A program made the position numbers and the translations under genes. The notes beneath the pieces were generated by a model. It had not been told where the DNA came from. It ran no database searches and saw nothing but the letters and a program-made list of their open reading frames with translations. A stretch of 64,000 bases of DNA, taken from assembly GCF_040712315.1 (NCBI RefSeq), contig NC_134015.1, positions 11,676,945 through 11,740,944 on the forward strand, read 5' to 3'. This DNA is from Castanea sativa (taxonomy: Eukaryota > Streptophyta > Magnoliopsida > Fagales > Fagaceae). Of the stretch, positions 13,271 to 25,950 are shown in pieces; within the stretch, counting starts at the first letter, position 1; every line of letters starts with the position of its first letter.

Positions 13271-16200
13271 TCATTGCAGAATGTCAGTTAGTGATGATTG
13301 TATTTCTTCCAATGTTCGCCCTTTAGTCTCTGGAACCAGTTTTGCAATGAAAAGAACACCCAAACTGCAAATGCTTGAATATATGAAAAATGTTCCTGAA
13401 ATGGCATTCATGCACAACTAAATCACCACTAGGAATAAAAACTCTGGATGACACAGAGGAAGAAACAAGTGAGAGGCATCACCTGCTGAGCTCCACTCGA
13501 ATAAGAAGTTAAAGGTGTAGGAAACAAGACAGGAGGCAAACCAATTGACCAAATTACAAAGAGTTCCAGCTGAGCCCTTCACATTTATAGGAAATATCTG
13601 GAGAAAGAGGAACATTATTCAGTCTGAGCTATACTCATTGTTAATTTAAATTTCCATTGAAGTGATGAAGATATCAAGCTAATTAATGTTAACCAACCTC
13701 TGAGACTATAATCCATGGTATTCCTACCATGCCAAATGAGTAAGATCCCATATATACCTGATTTCAGAATCAATCAGTTCAAATTTAAATATATGAGTCA
13801 AATACAAGAATATGAAATTATCACCAAGTGTTTGCATTTCACCAAAGTAGTGATGATGGTTGTGTAACAATGCAAGGATGAGAGAGCTTTCTCTGTCTAA
13901 AGAGTAAAGACTAGAAAACACTAAAAGAAATTGAAAATGAAATAACAAAAAAAAAAAGCAATTAAACTTGTACAAATCTTCCAAACTTGACATTAAAAGG
14001 TGTATGTGGTTACTGATCTACTGTGTTGGTTATGCTAGGGGTTCGGGAGTTAGCAGGCGCCAAGAGGGGACTCATATTGCATCCAATTGGCATCTGTATT
14101 ACTATTGGGATATTTCCAGTGTTTGAGAATACAGTAGAAGTACTCTTAGGTGCACTAAGGTAATTGGGATCATATATATACCTATGATCTTTGTAACTCC
14201 TTCCGGAGTTCATAAAAACTCAATGAGTGTAGTCCTAGTGTGGGAAAACCACGTAAACCTGGTGTTCTTGTGTATGTGCTTTGATCCTTTCTTCTGTTTT
14301 TATTGTTGGGGGGACATCAATTCAGAACAAGGTTCTTGCCACTGATCAAATGAAGAGAATTAGGCAGTTTTAGTTCAATGTCTTGCCACATTGTTCAGTT
14401 TAACTATTTTATTAGCTTACAGATTAAACGAAAAGGAGAGGGAAAAAAATGCTACATAACAAAATATACATATACAAAAGAGATTGTGAAACCAAAAGTT
14501 ACCAATGATAGTTAATAGTAAGAAGAAAGTATTAAAATGTTTGACAATTAAAATATCATTACCAATACTCCTACAAGGGCCAAAATGGGACTGACTCCTT
14601 TCCACCAGTTATGGTCCTGTTCACAGTATATTGAAAATTACAGAGGGTGATTGATCAACACAGAAATGTCAAATGTTCAAGATAATGTTAAGGAACCTGC
14701 AACAAGTATGCTAATCCTGTAAGGAAGCAACCTAAGCAATTCCCCATTGCAGAAACCTGCAACCATTGCAGATTCTCCTATTAAATCTTTGATCAATTAA
14801 GCTCTAAACTTAAGAAACTTATTTTGTAGCCTAACCATCAAAATCGTTCGTCCTCCAAGTTTATCTATCAGTGAGGCGCCCAGAAAAATTGAAGGAATCT
14901 GCAGAGGAAATATCCACTCTTCTGAGAAATTCCCTGAAAAAAATCACAATAATTATGTGTGCGCGCGCGCGCGCGTTCAAGACCTACCAGGATAACAGCC
15001 AGCACCATATACCCAACAGTACTAGAGATACCTGTCACCCAAAATATATATACACACACACACACACATGTAAACATAAGTTTTGTGCTTTGTTTAGTTT
15101 TGTATGAAGTTCTGTTAATAATCTCCATGATTTACCAGCAGAATTAAAAATTTCACTCATATAAAACAGAAACCCATAGAGCCCTCCGAGTACTTGCACT
15201 AACATCAGCCCGACTCCAACCTGTCCATTAATTTAGTCATTTACATGGATTAGACATATTATATAGCAGAAAAGGGAGTAACACAGGATATGATTGATTT
15301 TTTCAACTCACAATGAGTAGATGAACATATTTTCGTTGAAACAAGTTCTGAATTTTGTCATCTGAGTTTTGTTGAAGGTTATCAGTATAATCCTATACAA
15401 TGCATGATAGACAACTGGCTCAGTTCACTGTGTTGATGTCAAGAATATGGTAATAATGAGTCCAAAAGAACTTTCAATGATATGTTACTTTGATATCAGA
15501 GGCCTCTTGAGAGGTATCAGCATCGACTCCCCTGAGGCATTGGAGAGCAGCCTCAAATTCTCTTTGTTTGCCAATCTTTGCCTGCAGATATATTTGCAGT
15601 GATCATTTGAGAATGTTGATGCATTCTTGTACTACCTTAAATGTGAACTACTGCAATTTGATTTAATTTTAACATGGTTTTAGCTTTGCTCATCTCTAAA
15701 TAAAAAACAATGAGAATTCTGTACTCAACTAATAAATTTTAATTAAATTTCAATTGAACTCACCAACCATCTAGGGGACTCTGGAATGAGAAATAGACCA
15801 AGGAACATTAATATACATGGAATAGAGCCTGAGGATGAAAATATGTAGAAACCATTAAATAAGAAAGAACCATTAGTTTGTAAGTATAATGTGCAAACAA
15901 ATCTACCTATTATGGCCAAGGTGCGCCAGCTGATAATTGAACCAATGAGATATGTGAGAGAAGAGCCATAACTTGTCATCGACTGTACAATGAAAAATAT
16001 GATCCACCAAAAGAAAAAGTAAATTAGAAAATTAAATAGGTTAAATTAGAAAATTTACATTAGAATTTGAAATATATTTCCTTAATTACAAAAAGTTTCT
16101 TAAAAAACAAAGTACTTCAATACAAAACATACCTTATCCTTAGGATTCATATAATTCGATTTAGGCGAAGTTTCCATAATGTTCAAACTTCAAATTGTTA

Positions 16201-19200
16201 ATTGGCCATATGTGAGACTCATTTTAATGTAAATCTCATGATATTGCTAGTCCCTAAATGGGTTTGGCTCTTTGTTGGAACACATGGATCATGAATGAAT
16301 CTATACATACCTAGCTTTTGGTATTGAATCGATTAAAAAACTAAGGTTTTTAGTGACAGTTCTATTGAGGATCGATGAATTTTATTAGAAATCAAGGCTG
16401 ATCACGGAGTGATTGGATTTATGGGAATTAAACTAGGTCAGTAGTTGGGGCCTTAATTAGTTAGGAACTTTAAGATATCATTGAGCTTGTGGTTAAGGGC
16501 TAGATGTTTAAGCATAATGGATGGAACTTATTTGAAATATATTAATACTAAACACAGTATAAAGTTGGCATTTCGATGATGTAGATTGTTTTTGAGTTTG
16601 TTAAAGAAACGATACATGGGCATGAGCCGTAGACTCTTACCTGTGATTATCTTCATGCGGGACAGATCTAGGCTTACTGAAGTTAGGAGAATTCCTAAAC
16701 CTCATTAGTGACAAATATATCTAGAATTGAGGTTCACTTAGTGACCTTTATATATAATTACTTAATTAGGAAAGTGATGTGGACCCATTAGATACCTCCC
16801 CGGATGATGCACCCGCACTTCACGACTAGAACATCTGACTGACTCCTACAAGCTCTTGAAGATTCGAACTCTGCATCAACGCTAGGATGATGGGCGGCTC
16901 TATGGCTTCAGCTCTTGATCTCACTAGCGAGAAACAACAGGGAAAATGTCTCTATTGAACTCACAAGTACACAAGATGAAGGCTAAAATTTTCTCTCTAT
17001 ATTGCTTACATTATCAGCGTTTCCAAACTTATGAAAGTTGTACTTAATAGGTCATTTATACAGACTCTCACAACACCGCATTTAGTAATACACATCATAA
17101 TTTTGAGTTCCCGATTTTTGATCGATCAAGCCACAATTGAGGGTAGTCAAACTTTGATGAAGAGTAGTTGTGTCTTTCTAAACTAATTTTCTTGAGCTGC
17201 TTATTGCAAAAATGGTCTTGAACATGATGTAACTTGTATGAACTAATGACACATTTGACAATTACAGTGTTATGGAATTTGCCAACTTTAAACCTAACAC
17301 ATACATAATCTAAATTCCACATTCTATCCACAATCACATTAAAAAATATTGTTTCATCATCCAATCAAAGAATAAAACCTTCTTCATGAGTATATACACC
17401 TATATTATAGTGCGATTTTTGTCACATACCTAACTTATTAAGTGGGATTCAAGGCATGATACAAAAGTTTAGAAGGATTGAATATACCTGAGTTATTGAC
17501 ATAAACCCTCCCCTTAGATTCTTTGGTGTTATTTCTGCAAGGTACACAGGTCCCTGTTCGCAGTGGGATGATAATTCATTATCGGTCATATTCATGAGTG
17601 TATGAATTTGAAAAATCAATCTTACTGCATTTATACCACATAACATGTAATGCCAAATCCAACTCCCAATAACAGTCTTCCGAAGTCGAGCAACCAAGCA
17701 CCCTTTCAGCAAGCACAAAACATTTAGTATTATGAAATAAATGCAAATGATTATGTGAGATTAAAATTAGCTAATGTATCCGGATTGAAATTAGGTGCAA
17801 TACCCTAGGTTAAGATTGAGAGTAAAAAAGTAACAAAGTTAAAAAAAAAAATTGTGATAGGAATGAGGAGTAATGGCACCACATGCAATACTTAAGGTAT
17901 TGCATGGAATCCTAATATCCACACTTATTAAGAGGGGAGAAAAAGATACAGTCTTTAGAATATAATAAAAAGGGGAAGATATGAAACCTTGGCAAAGATT
18001 ATTGATAGCCATCCCATGATGTAGAATATATCCAAAATCAAAAATGTCTGCTTCACAATATTAATAAAAGTAGAAAGGAATTATAGAATCGCCTGAAATT
18101 TTTGAGTTGAAAATCTTAACACCATTAACATTTTGTAGAAATATGGCCTTGAAAAACATACATATCTACGACCAATGACATCCGTCATCTTTCCACTTAT
18201 TAGTGCACCTATTATTGCTCCAATGGTCATTATTGATCCAAACAGTGAATACTGCACATTTGAGAGAAAGATATAGAAGTCAAATATATCAGTATAAAGA
18301 AAAATTAGCAATTTACTTAATTAATTATGGAAAAGCTAAGGAATGTCTTAGAGGAGAAATTATTAGGTCTACTAGGAGAATTGCTGACATGGTCCTTCCT
18401 GACCTCCCAATAAAATGCTATTATTTATGCAAATGTAACATCATCTAGTAATTTTTATTTTTTATTCCTTGTGCTAATTAAAAAGCTCATACATGCATTT
18501 GCATAGATAACATCATCTCATTGGTCGGAGAGGGTCACATCAGCAGTCCTCCCAGTGTAAATAATAATTTCTTGTGGGTTATTAAGAAACTTAAATAAAA
18601 AAAAATTAATAAAAGAGAATTTGAATATATCAAGAAAAAAAAAATTTTACAATTTCCTTCTACAAGTTTTCAAGTTTTGAATTGTTACATAATAGTTCAT
18701 TATGAGTATTTATTGCCAATGTGGGTAGCTATGACCATTTTATTTTGTTAAGTTAGTCTAACAATTTTATTTTTATGTAGTTATTATTATCTATTAATTT
18801 GTCATTTTTTTATAAAACTATTTTAAACTAAATGAATAAACTTAACTCATTGGCTCTATATTAATTATTGACGCACACAACAACATTCATTCATTATAAA
18901 ATAATACACTACGTGTCTACTTAACCAATTAAATGCTTGAACAATCACTAATTTTACAATTTTTCTTCTTGAACTTTTCTGACTTTATAACAAAAAGTTA
19001 TTATAACAAAATAACAATACACACATGTAATAAACCGTCTTTATTTCCTAATTATTAAATTATATAAAGTTATATTATATTTATATTATACACACAAATA
19101 TCCACACACATCATTATCCACACAAATAACATTATAACAAAAAGTAATGCACACACTTAATATTAGATATACTTACACACATATAACATAAATTTATAAT

Positions 19201-19352
19201 AAAAAGTGACACTTACAGTTCACAAACACTTACTCGTACTTTTAAAATTGGAAATACTTGTAGTAAGGGTGTAAAATATTTAAATTAGGGTGTGCAAAAA
19301 TATTTTTAAGAATAAATTAAAGAATTAAACTAACAAAGAAAATATTATAAAA

Positions 19353-19404
<52 letters not shown>

Positions 19405-22400
19405 AAGTTAAGGGGTTCATTTGAAACCCCTGCACAAAGGGTAGAGCCCCCCTGGACATGGAATAAGTACATATAATTATATATAAAAAAAAGAATAAGT
19501 ACATGTATTATATCATACCTACGTATTTCATTTGGTTCAAAATTTTAAAAACTGTTTCAAAAACTTTGTAATATATACTTTTAGTATCTTTATTTGATAT
19601 GATGTATAGGTATACAAATTTGTATGTACATGCAATATACAGTATACTATGTGTGTTTTCACTAAGTATGCCCCATGTTTGCAATATTTGTATACCTAGC
19701 GGTTAGCAGTTGTGTAAAATGATGAACGATATACGTAACTTGCATTTGAACCTAGCTAGCACTTATCTACTATTTGCGGCCAATGTTTGTGAAGATAAAT
19801 TTTAGAAACAATGTAATAATTTCAACTTCATTTAACTTTCGAGGTCTGTGTGTGTTTGTGTGCGCGGACATGAGTACTTCACCTCTGCTACAGTGAGGCC
19901 CATATCGGCAATGATTCCATTCTCAGCAAGTGATGAATATACCGCCTTCAAAGAAGCCACAAACATCAATTTATCAGACAAAAGAAAACTTCAATTTCAT
20001 CCATATCAGATCATCATGTAACCGATGGCCCCAAGCTCAAATAGTATCTCTAGCTGAATCCTACAGCACTGATGTGAATTTATATAACTAGGTTAGAATT
20101 AATGTTTGATAGTAGGTAATAGCTTTTTATTTTTTGGCATTTTTTTTTCTTTAATTAAAATTTTTAAAAAAAAATTTCTTTCCTTATTTTTTTATTATAA
20201 CTTTTAGTTTTTTACTTGAAAAAAAAAATGGAGCTTGACATTCTATCAAATCATCTATACATATATATGAGTCCAGTTAATGTGTGCCCTAAGGGCATAC
20301 ATTAAAACATCCATTTTTGGATACAATTTATTGGGAATTGAAAAAGCTGTTAATACTTTTTCAATTCCCGAGAAAATTTTTTCAAAAATAATTAATTATT
20401 GTGTGCCTTAATGACACATATTAACAAAATCCTATATATATATATATATATACACGCGCACGCGCACACACACACACATATAGCCAATGCAGGGAGAAAA
20501 TCCAATTAAATTCTAAATTAGAGTCTAATTTTGTCCAGCGTGTTTCATTTAATTCTAAAATTTTGGGGTAAAGTGAATTATTAAGTGCGACAATCACAGA
20601 GTCTAAATTCAATTAGATTTTAAGTTTGACTTTCCATATTCTGCTTGCTGTTATAGTTCCCTAGGCACTTTGAACCAAGAGAACAATGATTCTATGTAAA
20701 AATAAATTAAAACAATGAATTAGAGTAATGGTTCTCTCAAAAACAACATCCCCCTTCCCCTATATATATATATATATATCTGTGTGCGTGTGTTTCTCAA
20801 AAAAAAGATACTCAATATTGTTGAGTCATCCCACATCGGTAAGATGTGATATTGAGAAGGAGTTTATCACTTGCTCTGCGACACTAACTGCCGCATGCAG
20901 TTTTGGTGTTGATGTGTGAGTGTATTCCCTTATCTCATCCCCTTTCCCTATATATATATATGTGTGTGTGTGTGTATGTGTGTGTGTGTGTGTTTGTGTT
21001 TCTCAAAAAAAAAGGCGCTTTATTAATGTTCTATCTCATTCTCACAGCTGGTTTGGTCACTTTGATTTCACTGATTTTGTATTCTTTGGAGTTTAATTTG
21101 TATGTGTTTGTCTATGCTAATCACCCATTTTTCAAAAAAAAAAAAAAGTTTGTGCTTTTTATTAAATATATGCACAAAAATTGTTTGACAAGAGACCTTA
21201 GTATTAGATTTTCTTCTTTTTCTATAATCTAACATTGTAAAATGTCTCTTTTACAGGTCTAATACATGGACATAAAAATAATATGTATTTTATTGATCAT
21301 AGTAAATAATAACCAATAAATTAGATAAGTTTTCAATCTGACTTATTATGACTAGTATATATAATAAGTTTTGAAACAATTTCCTTTGTCTCTGTAGTTA
21401 GAGGCTTAGCCCAAATTCTATTTTATAAACAAAATAATGTTCTAATATCCTTTTTGGAACTTGTGAACCAAAAAAAAAAAAAACACCTTTGTGAACGATT
21501 TAAAAAAAAATGATAAATTGGTTATAATGACAATGATAGGAATGAGTGGAAAATCTAACTTTGAGAAAACGTTAAAACCAAATAGTTTGATGCAAAATAT
21601 ATAGCACTTTCAATCTTACTTTATCGAACCTACTTAGTATTATATATATGTTTTACTCACTAAATTAAAAACAACACCAAGAAAAAAAAAAGTTTTTTGA
21701 AACATCATATTTTTTCCATTCTTTTAGCTATAGAAGTATCCAAAGACAAAAACACCGGCCGTGAGCCTCTACTTTCTTTATTTTTATTGTTATAATAAAA
21801 AAATTTAGTGAATCGACTAAAAAAATAAATTAATATAAAGATTCTTAATATTTTTATATATATAAAAAAAGAAAATTTTCAAATCCAATAAAAGAAGATA
21901 GAAAATATTGTTAATATATATTTACTTTCATACCCCTATAAAATAAAAAAATTAAATTAGAAAAAAATATAATAAAAAAATTTATTAAGAAAAAAGAGAT
22001 GAAAAAAAAAGGAATGAGAATTGAGAAGTATCAGAAAAAAGACAAAAAAGAAAAAGAAAAAGAAAAATACAAAACTGAAAACATATGATAACAGAAAAGG
22101 ACAAAAACAGATGGTAAGAGAAAACTAATGAAAAAGAAAAGGACAAAAAATAATTGAACCCAGTTTTTTTTTTTTGAACGTCATTATGGTCCAAAAAGCA
22201 GCTCCTTTTTTGTTTCTTTTTTTTCTCTCTAGTTTTCTTTTCAATTTTGGAAAAAAATCTTTTGGTCCCAAAAAAACATCTGGTTTCTACTAACTTTCCT
22301 TCTACAATTTTACTGGACCAAACATCCCTATAAATTACTTTTTCTCTAATTTTCTGTCATTCTTTTTCCATCTTCCCTAAAATCCATTTAACCAAACTGA

Positions 22401-22719
22401 CCCACCAACTAATAATGTTACTATTATTTGTAATTTTGAGGTGAAAAATAGAAGAATTTTACTATAATAATTGAATGAGTAATTATACACAAAATGAGAT
22501 TAAACTTACAACACTGCCACCAGTGAAGGCACCGCAAGCTGCCACAATGGTGCTGATAACGAGAATAGCTGTGGCACTGGAATCACTTGGCCGAACAGTA
22601 GCACCACCATTATTATTAGCACCATCACCAACATGGCCATTGCCATTGCCATTATCTACTATGTTACTACTCACCTCTTGTTTTACAAGTAGAGACTTTC
22701 TCACCACTTCATCCTCCAT
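13271..22719 (-). CDS. ERD6-like sugar transporter (gene 1), 18 exons, 491 aa
   Basis: Monosaccharide carrier of the ERD6-like group of the major facilitator superfamily; known members move hexoses, often across the vacuolar membrane. Exons 5' to 3': 22719-22510, 19945-19883, 18251-18162, 18047-17988, 17702-17637, 17553-17488, 15982-15907, 15828-15764, 15581-15489, 15392-15312, 15220-15136, 15031-14988, 14898-14836, 14756-14697, 14616-14563, 13757-13698, 13597-13483, 13395-13271 (TGA). All introns are GT-AG and phases fit. Motifs: GRR at 118-120 after TM2, [11 protein letters not shown] near 170, PESPRWL at 226-232, PETKGRT at 472-478; the acidic or Asn-rich N-terminus is presumed cytosolic. 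The TM7 segment [10 protein letters not shown] (297-306) lacks the usual second Gln and the Asn of the sugar-binding QQ..G.N motif. Introns hold MITEs (18354-18573, 20270-20432). Start chosen at the only in-frame ATG opening the conserved N-terminus. Confidence 0.93.
15983..17487. other. Long intron 6 of gene 1
   Basis: This 1.5 kb intron separates the exons ending ..MSITQ and starting SMTSYG. The middle (about 16140-17100) has a base composition less AT-rich than other introns and may be an inserted repeat, but I could not define its ends. No open frame of interest. Confidence 0.5.
18354..18573. mobile_element. MITE in intron 2 of gene 1
   Basis: The left end GAGAAATTATTAGG..CTGACATGGTCC pairs with the reverse complement of the right end (GAAATTATTATT..CTGATGTGACCC). 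The terminal sequence resembles the MULE at 24490-26254, so it is probably a small member of that family. No clear 9 bp duplication was found. Confidence 0.6.
19350..19402. repeat. (AT)n microsatellite
   Basis: About 45 bp of AT dinucleotides following an A-run in intron 2 of gene 1. Confidence 0.9.
20270..20432. mobile_element. TA-inserted MITE, copy 1
   Basis: About 163 bp with termini AGTCCAGTTAATGTGTGCC and, in reverse complement, GGATTTTGTTAATATGTGTC. It contains a TTTTTCAATT hairpin-like core and sits between TA repeats in intron 1 of gene 1. The copy at 28762-28924 shares the whole layout, including the flanking TA tracts. TA target preference suggests a Tc1/mariner-type (Stowaway-like) origin; this is inference. 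Confidence 0.7.
20758..21013. repeat. Duplicated TA/TG microsatellite block
   Basis: CCCCTATATATA..TGTGTGTTTCTCAAAAAA appears at about 20758-20807 and again at 20939-21011 with an expanded (TG)n. The roughly 125 bp between includes TCATCCCACATCGGTAAGA, a motif often met near plant LTR promoters. It looks like a local duplication or a small insertion flanked by duplicated sequence. Confidence 0.55.
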
Positions 22720-22817
22720 ATTTCTTTCTTGGAATACAAAAGTACTGAGGCAGAAAACCTGTAGGGAAAGAAATTATGTTCGTGTATGAGAGAGAATCAT
22801 AGAGAGACTACTATATG

Positions 22818-23845
22818 CTATGATGCACGGACACGGACACGGACACGGACACGACACGGACACGGACACGGCGATACGACAATTTTAGAAAAACAAGGAC
22901 ACGACACGGCGTGGACACGGCAATTAAATAATTAATTAAATTTTATATTTAGGCATATTTTTAAATATTTTTAGACATAAAATACGTTTATATCTAGAAT
23001 TTAAATTATGTAAGAACTAAAAATAAGTAAACTAACATCCAAAGTAGTACAATAATACACATAAAATGTTTAAAGTACAAACCAAAAGTTTAAATAGTTT
23101 ACCTTCAACACCAAACTAAAAACATAAAAGGAAAACAAGCTTTAAACTTTTGGGATTAAAAAAAAAAATTATATATATATATATATATGTAGTGTGAGAG
23201 GGATTTAAAAAAAAAAAATTATAACTTAAGTGATATAATTTTATTAAGTCACTAACAATAAACTAAGTCACTAATATGGGCTAAGTCACTAACAGTACAC
23301 TACTAAGCCACTTTCTTTTTATATCATGGGCTAATATGGGCTAAGTCACTGTCTTTTTTGGGCTAGCAGTGACTTAGCCCAAAAAAGCCACCATATATAC
23401 GCTATAGAAAACGCGTTATCTGAAAGAAAGAAAAAAAAAAAAAAAAACAAACAGAGGGAGAAAGGAGAAGAGATCGGACTCAGCCCTGTCCACGCCGAGA
23501 GAGAGAGAGAGAGAGAGAGAGATCGGAAGGGACAGAGGGCACGGCGTCGACAGCGACTGTCTATGGAGCTCGCCGACTCGCCGATCGGCCCGATCTAGCA
23601 CCGGCGACTGTCTGGGTTTCAACTTTCACCGGCGACTGTTACAAAATTTGTGATTTTCTTTTTTCCACCTGGCGTGTCTACCGTGTCGGAGCCGTGTCGG
23701 GGCCGTGTCGGAGAAGAGAAAAAAAAAAAAAAAAAAAAAGAGACACCGCTCGGACACCGGAGTCCGGCGAGTCGTGCCGGTATCCGTGTCCGACACGTGT
23801 CGGACACCGGTACGTCGCCAAAAATGGCGTGTCGGTGCAACCTAG
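22818..23845. mobile_element. hAT-like element upstream of gene 1
   Basis: Inverted termini CTATGATGCACGGACACG and, from the right end, CTAGGTTGCACCGACACG are flanked by the 8 bp direct repeat ACTATATG (22810-22817 and 23846-23853), the hAT signature. Length is 1028 bp. Both ends carry CGGACACGGACACG-type repeats. The right third (about 23400-23760) is GC-rich with an (AG)n tract, unlike its AT-rich surroundings, and may be captured. No transposase frame is seen. The left end lies 98 bp upstream of the gene 1 start codon, so it occupies the proximal promoter. Confidence 0.82.
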
Positions 23846-24485
23846 ACTATATGTGGGCTCTCCCACGTTCCAGGAATAGCAATAATTGTACCTACTAGAA
23901 GTTACTTTAAACGAAGCACTTTGGACCCATAAATTATTCTACAATATGTTTTTTGGGTTGTGTTGGCGCCCTGTTAACACACTTTTGAGTAATTTTTTTA
24001 ATTTTTGGTAATTTTTTAGTTTTAGGCATTTTTTTTTATAATTTTTTTTTTTTAAAGTAAAATACAAAAAAGAAAATGTTAACAAGTACCGCACGGTACT
24101 TATTAATATTTTCCATTTATTTTACCAAAATTGTGATATAACAAACTATGAATGATTAATTATGATTTACACATAAATTTGCTATTTTTTTTTTTTTTTA
24201 CCAATTGTATTCTGTCATATTACCGTTCATAGTAAAAAGTTATGAAAAATTAGATGTTTCTTGACTTTTCCCCACTACTATTGCATTAATTATTGCATAC
24301 TGCCACAAAGGTTTTGAATCTTTTGATGAAGATTGGCACTAAAATCACTAAGCAGAAACAGTAGTATCAGGACCAGCGTATTACCACTGTCACCGACACC
24401 ATGCAGCCTTTGCTAAAGTTTTTTTGTTATCGTATCATGGTCTTGTTTTAAAAGTAGAAGCAGAGACTTCTACCATTATGGTTCC
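23846..24485. other. Intergenic DNA
   Basis: AT-rich, with T-runs and a diverged segment (24120-24270) resembling the small MULE-type MITE at 50821-51001. No gene. Confidence 0.5.
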
Positions 24486-24776
24486 TAGGGAGAAATTAAA
24501 CCTCCTAAAGGAATAATGACGTGGTCCTCCCAACTCCTGCCACTCAATAGAAAAATGACATCTACCTATTTTTGTTGACTCAGCTCCATACCAGCACTTA
24601 CCCATTGCCTTAACTCTTGTTAGAAAATCAAACCAAGGTTAAAACTAAAAGACCCAACTGGATTTAACCTCACCTATAAACACAAAAATTATTTCCAAAC
24701 ACCAAAACAAAAGGATGAATCTCATCTATAAACACAAAAATTATTTGCAAATATGATAACTAAAAGCTAACATAGC

Positions 24777-24838
24777 CAGCGACGGAGCTATGCTTTGGCA
24801 TTGGGGGGCAATGGCCCCCCCCAACTTTTTTGAAAATT

Positions 24839-24889
<51 letters not shown>

Positions 24890-25139
24890 AGTTTAATATT
24901 TGATTCCAAAGTATATACACTTAGCCCCTCTCCAAAATATTTACAAATTACCACATGAAACATCCAAAAATAATAATAATAAAAATCGACTGACCTTCCT
25001 TTTTGCCCAATTGCCCCAAGAATAATTGAAAAACCTTAAGACAAAACCTTAAAACTAGAAAAAAAATAAATAAATAAATAAATTGATAAGGTTACATTAA
25101 GTTTGCCCCCACTAGGTTGGAAGTCTGGCTCCGTCCCTG
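24777..25139. mobile_element. Small hAT-like element nested in the MULE
   Basis: The left terminus CAGCGACGGAGCTATG pairs with the right terminus read in reverse, CAGGGACGGAGCCAGAC. The flanks are the perfect 8 bp duplication AACATAGC (24769-24776 and 25140-25147). Length 363 bp, with an internal (TA)n microsatellite at 24841-24882. It is a non-autonomous element. Confidence 0.88.
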
Positions 25140-25239
25140 AACATAGCTAATATAGCCTAACATACAAACTAATGCAAAGATAACTGAGCTTCTAAAGAGC
25201 ATTTACAACTCCAAATTAAAACAACTATACCACAACCAC

Positions 25240-25950
25240 ATTAACAATTCACATCAAAACCAATTCCTCCAAGTTAGCATCAAGCTTACAATCAAATACC
25301 ACTAATACAATCTTCCCCACATTACAAATTGAAAAGAACTTAAAACACATATATGCCTTCATCTCATCAACCATGTCCCTGTTAAGATCAAATGTCCACG
25401 GGTCTAAAAACCTTAAACCCAAAATTCCCATGTCCCCTACTAGATCGAGTACAAAACCGACCATCGTCTTCCTCTGCCTCTCAGCAAAGCTTAGAGATTG
25501 TGTTTATGGCTTTGAAGTGATTCTCCACCGATTTGTCAAAAGCTAAGACCGTAACCTTTTCGCCATTGCAATTCTCTGCAAATCCCGATGGATTCTCAGC
25601 GTTCGCTGAAGGAACTAGACCGTCCTTCTTCTTCTTCACTGCTCCTTCGGTTGTCGTCATCGTCTTCTTCTTCTTCCCGCGCTTCGTGCTCAAAAGCTCG
25701 GAAATTGGAGGTTTCTCCATATTTTGAAATTATCATTACAGAGGAACCCTATGTTCCGTGTACCGGTTCTCACTTTCCCACCAAATTCGATACCCAAACC
25801 GACCGCCATGGAACTTGTTGGCTTTCCCTTCGGCCCTCCACTGACTGTGTCACTGCTAGCTAGAGTTCCTATGGAGATGGTGATAGGTGAAAATAGCAGC
25901 CTTCCATGGCCTAACAATTCTATAAATTTTAGTTTCATATAGAGAGAAAA
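25240..25950 (-). pseudogene. Probable captured gene fragment in MULE
   Basis: Minus-strand frames include a basic stretch (KRGKKKK), then a segment ending SVENHFKAINTISKLC, followed by a stop and frame changes. The segment is protein-like and recalls the start of a TFIIIC-type or WD-repeat protein, but that resemblance is from memory and weak. Frames are broken, there is no complete gene, and the position inside a MULE suggests a captured, non-functional piece. Confidence 0.4.

Noticed and set aside
14960..14976. GCGCGC run as a regulatory or Z-DNA site
   Set aside because: Only eight CG repeats within an intron; better read as a short microsatellite.
20820..20845. TCCCACATCGG motif as part of an LTR
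   Set aside because: The motif is present but no TG..CA ends or duplication could be found around it.
23619..23898. Overlapping frames on both strands in GC-rich DNA
   Set aside because: They are produced by CGTGTCGGACACGG-type repeats and low stop density in GC-rich sequence within the hAT-like element.
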